Positions 33,997 through 38,219 of a stretch of DNA of 38,219 bases are shown here, one piece after another. Source of the DNA: an uncultured Clostridia bacterium (GTDB lineage Bacteria; Bacillota; Clostridia; UBA1381; UMGS1253); assembly GCA_934457145.1 (NCBI GenBank), contig CAKSHP010000022.1:1-38219 (forward strand), in the 5' to 3' direction. Below the pieces are notes generated by a model, which was not told where the DNA came from, searched no databases, and saw only the letters and a program-made list of their open reading frames with translations. How positions within the stretch are numbered: the first letter of the stretch is position 1; each line of letters begins with the position of its first letter. A program made the translations under genes and the position numbers.

Positions 33997-34836
33997 ATGA
34001 AAATTTTAAACGAAATTTGCTATGAAAAAGAAAAATATATGCATCTGCCGACGCAAACAGCAAAGAATATGTACTACTATGCGCAGTGGGCAGGCAGGTT
34101 TGTGTGCAAAAAAGAATTTTCCATTAAAAGGAGCAATTTAAAAAGCTTTTTAATAATTTTCACAACCGGCGGCAGCGGCTCTCTTTGCTATAACGGCAAA
34201 GAATACACTTTAACAAAAAACACCGTTGCTTTTTTAGACTGCATAAACGAGCAAAGCTATCAGACAAAACAAGCGCCGTGGGAATTTAAGTATGTGCATT
34301 TTTACGGCAGTGACAGCGCAAAGCTTTATAAACATATCACCTCGCTCTATGGTTCAAGCGTGTTTTTATGTCCGTCATACGAAGCCGAAAACACGCTTGC
34401 GCGCCTTGTCTCGGCTGTAAAATCCGCTGCGGACGAAACAGTCTGCTCAAATTATATATACAGACTTTTAATGTGTTTTATACAAAACAAAGCAAACAGC
34501 GAGGCAAATTTTAATCTGCCGGTAATCATGCGCTATATTGCCGAAAACTATGCGGATAATTTAAATGTGGGAACTCTTGCCGACTCTTTTCGTTTTTCGA
34601 GAAGCTATTTTTCAACCCGCTTTAAAGAGCTGTCCGGAACAAATGTGCATGAGTATATTTTAAGCTGCCGTATAGCCGCTGCAAAACAAATGTTGACCGA
34701 CGGGCAAAAGTCGGTAGCCGACATTGCATATTCCTGCGGTTTTTCAAGTGCGGCAGTTTTTATACGCGCATTTAAAACACAAACCGGCGCGTCGCCTTTA
34801 AGCTACAGAAAACATCATCTTCCGAATCATTTGTGA
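33997..34836 (+). CDS. AraC-family regulator of the glycosidase operon
   Basis: 279 residues. The sensor half is LIIFTTGGSGSLCYNGKEY followed by KNTVAFLDCINEQSYQ, the cupin-type arrangement of XylS/AraC sugar sensors. The HTH half has GTLADSFRFSRSYFSTRFKE and DIAYSCGFSSAAVFIRAFK, ending GASPLSYRK. GGAGTG is 9 nt before the ATG. It is divergent from the two glycosidase genes and is the probable local regulator. Confidence 0.88.
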   Translation: MKILNEICYEKEKYMHLPTQTAKNMYYYAQWAGRFVCKKEFSIKRSNLKSFLIIFTTGGSGSLCYNGKEYTLTKNTVAFLDCINEQSYQTKQAPWEFKYVHFYGSDSAKLYKHITSLYGSSVFLCPSYEAENTLARLVSAVKSAADETVCSNYIYRLLMCFIQNKANSEANFNLPVIMRYIAENYADNLNVGTLADSFRFSRSYFSTRFKELSGTNVHEYILSCRIAAAKQMLTDGQKSVADIAYSCGFSSAAVFIRAFKTQTGASPLSYRKHHLPNHL

Positions 34837-34873
34837 TTTTATAAACAGCACGAATTTAAAAATAAGATATCGT

Positions 34874-34913
34874 AAAAAAGAGCGCATCATTTTTTGACTG
34901 ATGCGCTCTTTTT
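34874..34913 (+). terminator. Terminator of the AraC gene
   Basis: AAAAAGAGCGCATCA and TGATGCGCTCTTTTT form a perfect 15-bp stem over a 9-nt loop, ~40 nt past the stop. It can act on both strands. Confidence 0.85.
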
Positions 34914-35007
34914 GCATTAGCAAGTAAAGCCCGATATGGTTTAAAAAGTTCAATTTTTTGTAATGCTATGTCAAAGTGCCCGTTAATCCGTAAAAGAGTG
35001 ACTGCAC

Positions 35008-36036
35008 TTAAATAAACGGTCTTCTGTCAAGCACAAGCTTAAGAGGCTTTTTAACCTCAATCTCACCGGGCAATGCCTGTTGAAGCTCCGCAAGTGCACA
35101 GGTTGTACCGAAAAGCATATGCAAATCGTTAAATCCGTCGTGTGTTCTGACATCTACAGAACCGAGAAAATCGGTATATTCGTGCATAAATTTGCGCAGC
35201 ACGCCCTTGCAATCGGCAAAGCGATAATCGGTCTGTCTCATGGCGCGGTTTATACAATACGCCCAATCGACCTCCAGAAAACCAATGTACTGACCGAATT
35301 TATCATTGTCATAACCGCCGGTTTTATCACCTATCATCTTGTTTTCATACAAATCTATGCAAGTATCGATGAGTTTTTCGGGATAGCGCAGCGGCCGGTG
35401 AGCATATTCGTGGTTAAAAATATAGTGAAAAGTGCTGCCCATGTGGTGAAACAAAGGCGCCGTGCCGTGCTCTACAGCACCTTTGCGCCATAATCCCGTC
35501 TTCTCATCGGCATTTTCCCACAGCCATGCGAAATAATCATTCTCCCACTCATGATCCACGCTGCCGCTCAGCACCATTGAAGCATATATGCCTGCGCCCT
35601 GATGCGACTGAGGCCATGGAACAGTCTCCCATTTAAGGTTTTCGAGCAAGTCATACAATCCATCTTTGTTAGAATACTTCATCAATTCTCTAAGCGGATA
35701 AAGCGGCTTAGCGTCAAAAAGCTCCAGCGCAGCTATGCAATGCGCCGTGGTATGTATGTAATGATGCGTCGGCTCACGGAAAAGTCCTGTGTCTTTTTCC
35801 TGAAAACCCTGAAGAGTTGATATCCATTTTTCCCGGGATAAACTCCCGCACGGGAAATCTCCAATTGTGTAGAGTATATTTGCCGCATCGGCAACTCCGT
35901 ATTCATTAAGTCCCATTTTGCGCTCATGCGCCTCGTTTTGCCACAGCCAACGCGCATATTGACCGTCGCCGCCAAGATTATGGCTTTCTACGGTGGCGCG
36001 GATATTGTCTATTATCTTGTCTATGTTTACAGTCAA
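35008..36036 (-). CDS. Alpha-toroid-like protein of unknown function
   Basis: 342 residues starting at a TTG (36036) with GAGGAGG 8 nt upstream, which decides the start. No signal peptide or membrane helix. His- and Trp-rich helices repeat in a pattern like alpha/alpha-toroid enzymes: YARWLWQNEAHERKMGLNEY, THHYIHTTAHCIAALELFD, WPQSHQGAGIYASMVL, YFAWLWENADEKTGLWR and LFHHMGSTFHYIFNHEYAHR. Paired His and Asp (WENADEKTGLW, GFNDLHMLFG) could be catalytic or metal-binding. Terpene-cyclase-like or glycan-processing toroids share this look, but I cannot name the family. It has its own promoter and a leader hairpin. Confidence 0.75.
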   Translation of the reverse strand: MTVNIDKIIDNIRATVESHNLGGDGQYARWLWQNEAHERKMGLNEYGVADAANILYTIGDFPCGSLSREKWISTLQGFQEKDTGLFREPTHHYIHTTAHCIAALELFDAKPLYPLRELMKYSNKDGLYDLLENLKWETVPWPQSHQGAGIYASMVLSGSVDHEWENDYFAWLWENADEKTGLWRKGAVEHGTAPLFHHMGSTFHYIFNHEYAHRPLRYPEKLIDTCIDLYENKMIGDKTGGYDNDKFGQYIGFLEVDWAYCINRAMRQTDYRFADCKGVLRKFMHEYTDFLGSVDVRTHDGFNDLHMLFGTTCALAELQQALPGEIEVKKPLKLVLDRRPFI

Positions 36037-36067
36037 TGCGGTGTCCTCCTCAAAATTTTATATATCG

Positions 36068-36110
36068 CACCGCAAACACGGCTGCCGGTAAAAGCCTTGA
36101 ATTTGCGGTG
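36068..36110 (-). promoter_or_regulatory. Leader hairpin upstream of the toroid-like gene
   Basis: On the minus strand CACCGCAAA and TTTGCGGTG form a perfect 9-bp stem around a 25-nt loop, between the promoter (36155-36183) and the ribosome site. There is no T-run after it, so it is not a terminator; possibly an RNA-stability or regulatory element. The rest of the 36037-36340 gap holds two promoters. Confidence 0.5.
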
Positions 36111-36154
36111 TTTACGATTGCGTCCGTTTTTATTTTCGTTATGCCGTTGCTGTA

Positions 36155-36183
36155 ATTATAGCACATAAATCCGAATTATGCAA
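36155..36183 (-). promoter_or_regulatory. Promoter of the toroid-like gene
   Basis: On the minus strand TTGCAT, a 17-nt spacer and TATAAT preceded by TGC. Confidence 0.65.
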
Positions 36184-36232
36184 CTCCAAATTTTCCTATT
36201 CTTCTTTGCCTGCAAAAAATTAATTAAACCTA

Positions 36233-36261
36233 TTGATTATAAATAACAAATATGATATACT
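36233..36261 (+). promoter_or_regulatory. Promoter of the 82-aa gene at 36341
   Basis: TTGATT, a 17-nt spacer and TATACT preceded by TGA; a second TATAAT occurs near 36300 without a good -35. Confidence 0.5.
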
Positions 36262-36340
36262 TTAGCTAATCACTGTCCGTTTTTACACCCACTAAGCCTG
36301 ATATAATGATTACATCAAATCAATTTGGGAGGTAAAAACC

Positions 36341-36589
36341 ATGAAAAGATACCATATCGGATTTAACAAAATAATAAAAGCCAAAAAAACTTCTGTTGCT
36401 TGCATAAAGTCTGTAAAGCCAAAAAAATCCATTGTTTTTGTGTATTTTACTCACAGGGGTACCGGCTGGGCATATTACAACGACAAATTTGATTTAAAAG
36501 TCGGTGATTTTGTTTATGTGGAAGGAAAGCTTGAAGGCTACCGCGGACAGGTTACGCAGGTTGCCGAGTTTCACATTATTGCTTGTTGA
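36341..36589 (+). pseudogene. 5' part of a truncated gene (82-aa ORF)
   Basis: GGGAGGTAAAAACC precedes the ATG, so the start is real. The product begins MKRYHIGFNKIIKAKKTS and contains KVGDFVYVEGKLEGYRGQVT, like the N-terminus of a longer clostridial protein family that continues well past this point after GYRGxVTEV. Here the last six or so codons (EFHIIAC) lie antisense to a serine recombinase fragment, and the stop codon is inside that fragment. I infer that a recombinase-bearing element replaced the rest of the gene. Whether the short product is still made is unknown. Confidence 0.5.
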
Positions 36590-36732
36590 TTCGCTTTCCG
36601 CCTGTGCGAATACACTGTAGAGTGCGACCATCATTTCACTGGTCATTTCGCCTGTGTCTATGTTTTCTTTTTCAAAGTATATTGATATTCCGAGAGCTTT
36701 CAGTTCCCTTAAGTGCGCCCTTCGGGATATAA
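36587..36732 (-). pseudogene. Serine recombinase (resolvase) fragment
   Basis: An open minus-strand frame reads LRELKALGISIYFEKENIDT, then SEMMVALYSVFAQAESES. This is the distal part of the resolvase catalytic domain of large serine recombinases, which normally continues with S-x-N-V; STSNNV follows here to about 36570. No N-terminal Ser-containing part, no recombinase domain, no start codon. Only about 50 residues remain of about 500. Confidence 0.75.
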
Positions 36733-36767
36733 AAAGCAGCCGACCGAGAGTTTTCGTCCCGGTCGGC
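36731..36767 (-). terminator. Terminator behind the res remnant and 42-aa ORF
   Basis: On the minus strand GCCGACCG and CGGTCGGC form an 8-bp stem followed by TGCTTTTT. It probably ended the former restriction operon. Confidence 0.75.
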
Positions 36768-36778
36768 GTAATTTCAAA

Positions 36779-36907
36779 TCAAATTTTACTGCGTAAAAAA
36801 TCCTCTAATCGTTCAAGCTCTACCGATTTGACATCGGGTAAGACCTTTTCCAGTATCATCCGCAAGCCAACACCCGAATTTATTGCTATAATCACCGTTT
36901 GATCCAT
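36779..36907 (-). CDS. 42-aa ORF after the res remnant
   Basis: Starts MDQTVIIAINSGVGLRMIL and ends with an acidic amphipathic helix, SVELERLEDFLRSKI. AAAGGAG lies 14 nt upstream, closer to an alternative out-of-frame ATG at 36917, so initiation is uncertain. It looks like a genuine small soluble protein by composition. Position suggests it was the last gene of the type III restriction operon. No family recognised. Confidence 0.4.
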   Translation of the reverse strand: MDQTVIIAINSGVGLRMILEKVLPDVKSVELERLEDFLRSKI

Positions 36908-36930
36908 AGCCGCCCATACATCTCCTTTGT

Positions 36931-37251
36931 TTAATGCTCAACCTTAAATTTACCCCAATTCTTTGCAACATACATCTCTGTCCCATTTTCAAGAGCCTTA
37001 AAATGCTTTTTGCCGCAATGAATTTTAAGCTGTTCGGGAGTACGCAAGCCGAAAAGGTCAGTCGTTCCTTTTGTTTCAAGTATGAAGTACATTTTTTTGT
37101 CTCCGTCACGCTCCAAATACACAGCCCAATCAGGATTATATGTGCCTATTGGTGTTTCAATTTTGAATCGCTCCGGTATCTTAAAGAACATCTTAACATC
37201 AGGATCATCATCAAGCGCTTTTGCAAATGGTTTTTCTATTGTCAAAATTAA
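36931..37251 (-). pseudogene. res: C-terminal remnant of type III restriction enzyme Res subunit
   Basis: About 104 residues, beginning LTIEKPFAKALDDDPDVKMF, then FKIPERFKIETPIGTYNPDWA, ETKGTTDLFGLRTPEQLKIH, and GKKHFKALENG. This is the PD-(D/E)xK nuclease end of Res (D in NPDWA; E-x-K in ETK). The helicase and all upstream parts (about 800 residues) are gone. Its frame differs from the mod fragment directly upstream. Confidence 0.85.
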
Positions 37252-37492
37252 CGCTTTTTTCCTTGCAGGGGCGCAGTGTTCCCGTTGAGCGTTTCTGTGC
37301 TAAACGCAAGCACTCTGATTTACCTTTCCATTCAAACTTGTATTTTTCAAAATCGTTGTCGATATATTCGCCGCAAAGAGATAAAAGCTTGTCTATATCT
37401 AATTTTTGTTCGGAGAAACATTCGGGAAACACCGAACGCAATTTCTCCATATTAACCTTTTCCAAATCCATACTCATACCGTCTAATTTCAT
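37211..37492 (-). pseudogene. mod: N-terminal remnant of type III Mod methyltransferase
   Basis: From the ATG at 37492 (GGAGAAACATT upstream) the frame reads MKLDGMSMDLEKVNMEKLRS, then FPECFSEQKLDIDKLLSLCG and KSECLRLAQKRSTGTLRPCK, the N-terminal region of clostridial type III Mod proteins that precedes the DPPYNT methyltransferase core. After about 37258 homology ends, and the frame runs over the res tail (KTICKSA) to a stop at 37211. The methyltransferase core is lost. Confidence 0.85.
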
Positions 37493-37510
37493 AATGTTTC
37501 TCCTACAAAA

Positions 37511-37540
37511 ATAATGCATAATTCATAATGCATAATTATT
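37511..37540. repeat. AT-rich palindromic repeat, left of the S23 gene
   Basis: Made of ATAATGCATAATTCATAATG and CATAATTATT units; nearly self-complementary. It contains the S23 stop codon and ends just upstream of the mod ribosome site. Inverted relative to the right copy. Confidence 0.7.
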
Positions 37541-37883
37541 TTGAGTTTTTTACGATTGTAATCAAAATTTTTAATAATTCCTGACATTCTTTGTAAATGC
37601 TTTCAAACTCATTATCATTCAAGTAATCGGTTTCGTGCAATAACTCAAGCCAATATTCCGTTTCGCTTGCCTCTTTAAGTGAAATATTCATCTTTGCAAT
37701 AAAATCCTGTTTACTCTGCCCTCTGATTGCTTCCTTAACATTTGCGCCTATGCTTGTGCCGCTTCTGAGCAACTGTTTTGATAAAATATATTCCTTTTTA
37801 TTTTCATTCAGATATTTGTATAAATTAACAATTCTCACTGCAAAAGCTTTGCTTTTATCAACTATAACATTCTCCTGCTTCAT
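37536..37883 (-). CDS. Four-helix bundle protein (S23/IVP family)
   Basis: 115 residues from the ATG at 37883, chosen because GGAGGG is 5 nt upstream; a longer start at 37904 lies in the repeat. Helical throughout: KSKAFAVRIVNLYKYLNE, LSKQLLRSGTSIGANVKEA (the diagnostic RSGTSIGANVxEA block), SKQDFIAKMNISLKEASET and YWLELLHETDYL. The family is encoded by intervening sequences in 23S rRNA genes and by accessory genes of retroelements, and binds nucleic acid. Here it stands between a lost AAA/winged-helix gene and the mod remnant, bracketed by AT palindromes. Confidence 0.9.
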   Translation of the reverse strand: MKQENVIVDKSKAFAVRIVNLYKYLNENKKEYILSKQLLRSGTSIGANVKEAIRGQSKQDFIAKMNISLKEASETEYWLELLHETDYLNDNEFESIYKECQELLKILITIVKNSK

Positions 37884-37894
37884 CTTAACCCTCC

Positions 37895-37926
37895 AATTAT
37901 GCATTAAGCATTATGAATTATGAATT
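37895..37926. repeat. AT-rich palindromic repeat, right of the S23 gene
   Basis: AATTATGCATTAAGCATTAT followed by GAATTATGAATT, the same ATGCAT/ATTATGAATTAT vocabulary as the left copy but inverted. It supplies the stop codon of the adjacent winged-helix remnant. Confidence 0.7.
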
Positions 37927-38025
37927 AAAACAACAAACAATCCACTTGCCGTCTTTTCGGGCGCCGACTCTTTCAACAATTCCGTTTTCTCTGAGCTTTT
38001 TTATATTTCTTTCAACCGTATTATA
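37918..38025 (-). pseudogene. C-terminal winged-helix remnant (AlbA_2/RecG-like ATPase type)
   Basis: An open frame without a start, after an in-frame stop, reads TVERNIKKLRENGIVERVGA and RKDGKWIV, the C-terminal winged helix of clostridial AAA_4/AlbA_2 'RecG-like' proteins. It ends in CCFNS* contributed partly by the AT-palindrome. The other ~450 residues are missing. Such genes often sit in restriction operons. Confidence 0.65.
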
Positions 38026-38067
38026 TCATATTTCGCATGATTTGAAAAGACATTTTTACAAAAATTT

Positions 38068-38096
38068 GACCGCTGACTTTGCCTTTGTCAGCGGTC
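38068..38096 (-). terminator. Terminator behind the SLH-protein gene
   Basis: GACCGCTGAC and GTCAGCGGTC form a perfect 10-bp stem; on the minus strand it is followed by AAATTTTTG. Confidence 0.65.
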
Positions 38097-38098
38097 TG

Positions 38099-38125
38099 AT
38101 CCCCGTTTGATAATCAAACGGGGAT
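38099..38125. repeat. Perfect 13-bp inverted repeat
   Basis: ATCCCCGTTTGAT, one A, then ATCAAACGGGGAT. It lies between the SLH gene's stop and the terminator hairpin, two nucleotides from the latter, so the transcript ends in two tandem hairpins. Could be an RNA-protecting element or a protein-binding site. Confidence 0.6.
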
Positions 38126-38151
38126 TTGGAATATAACATTATACTACGGTT

Positions 38152-38219
38152 TTACTTGTTTGCTTCTGAAAATCTCTGCAGTATTGCTGCGGTTTCCGCT
38201 CTTGTTGCATTGTCCTGCG
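38152..38219 (-). CDS. C-terminus of an SLH-domain surface protein (partial)
   Basis: The last 21 codons read QDNATRAETAAILQRFSEAN plus K and a TAA. ATRAExAAILxRF is the diagnostic end of an S-layer homology motif, which anchors surface proteins to secondary cell wall polymer. The gene continues beyond the window. Confidence 0.8.
   Translation of the reverse strand, partial: QDNATRAETAAILQRFSEANK

Noticed and set aside
1..38219. CRISPR array, rRNA operon, complete prophage or complete transposon
   Set aside because: No regularly spaced repeats, no rRNA sequence, no structural phage genes and no intact transposase or integrase were seen.

Overview
The window looks like a chromosomal piece of a low-GC, anaerobic, Gram-positive Clostridia-type bacterium (Bacillota), probably gut- or biomass-associated. 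The evidence is AGGAGG-type ribosome sites, consensus sigma-A promoters often with an extended -10 (TGn), copper-amine-oxidase-like stalk domains, an SLH-domain tail, a glycyl radical enzyme, a Na+-pump decarboxylase beta subunit, and many glycan-active proteins each paired with an AraC-type regulator. Species cannot be named from this view.

Layout. 1-0.66 kb: window-edge debris (a CHAP/endolysin-like fragment and tiny ORFs). 0.66-4.4 kb: a membrane protein of unknown role, a GH36 alpha-galactosidase and its divergent AraC regulator. 4.5-8.8 kb: tRNA-Gln(CUG), a MATE exporter, and a small membrane protein overlapping a P1B-type metal ATPase. 8.9-14 kb: a large secreted heparinase II/III-like polysaccharide lyase and a zinc-ribbon/leucine-rich-repeat membrane protein. 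14-17.3 kb: a Na+-pump decarboxylase beta subunit with a tiny gamma-like subunit behind a structured riboswitch-like leader, then proS. 17.3-18.8 kb: a stalk-domain/solute-binding-domain gene enclosed by a perfect 78-bp direct repeat that carries the proS promoter. 18.8-21.2 kb: an AraC regulator, an RluA pseudouridine synthase, and a small DUF2325 operon behind operator-like repeats. 21.3-24.5 kb: a glycyl radical enzyme with a divergent AraC regulator. 24.5-29.6 kb: a YeiH-type exporter, a two-domain esterase, a polysaccharide deacetylase and a WG-repeat membrane protein. 29.8-34.9 kb: a broken GH97/surface-domain gene, a 37-aa hydrophilic protein, a GNAT acetyltransferase, and a two-gene glycosidase operon facing an AraC regulator. 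35-36 kb: an unrecognised alpha-toroid-like protein. 36.3-38.2 kb: a graveyard of defence and mobile DNA (truncated 82-aa ORF, serine recombinase fragment, type III restriction res tail joined to a mod head, an S23/IVP four-helix-bundle gene bracketed by AT palindromes, a winged-helix tail), then the C-terminus of an SLH protein.

Functionally the window is a set of small independent glycan-use modules, each a local AraC switch plus one or two enzymes, interspersed with housekeeping genes (proS, tRNA, RluA) and ion handling. The most unusual items are the promoter-duplicating 78-bp repeats around the 1.3-kb gene, the leader RNA in front of oadB, the type III R-M deletion scar beside a palindrome-bracketed S23 gene, and the GH97 remnant fused out of frame to a cell-surface tail. 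All family calls come from reading motifs; no searches were run.
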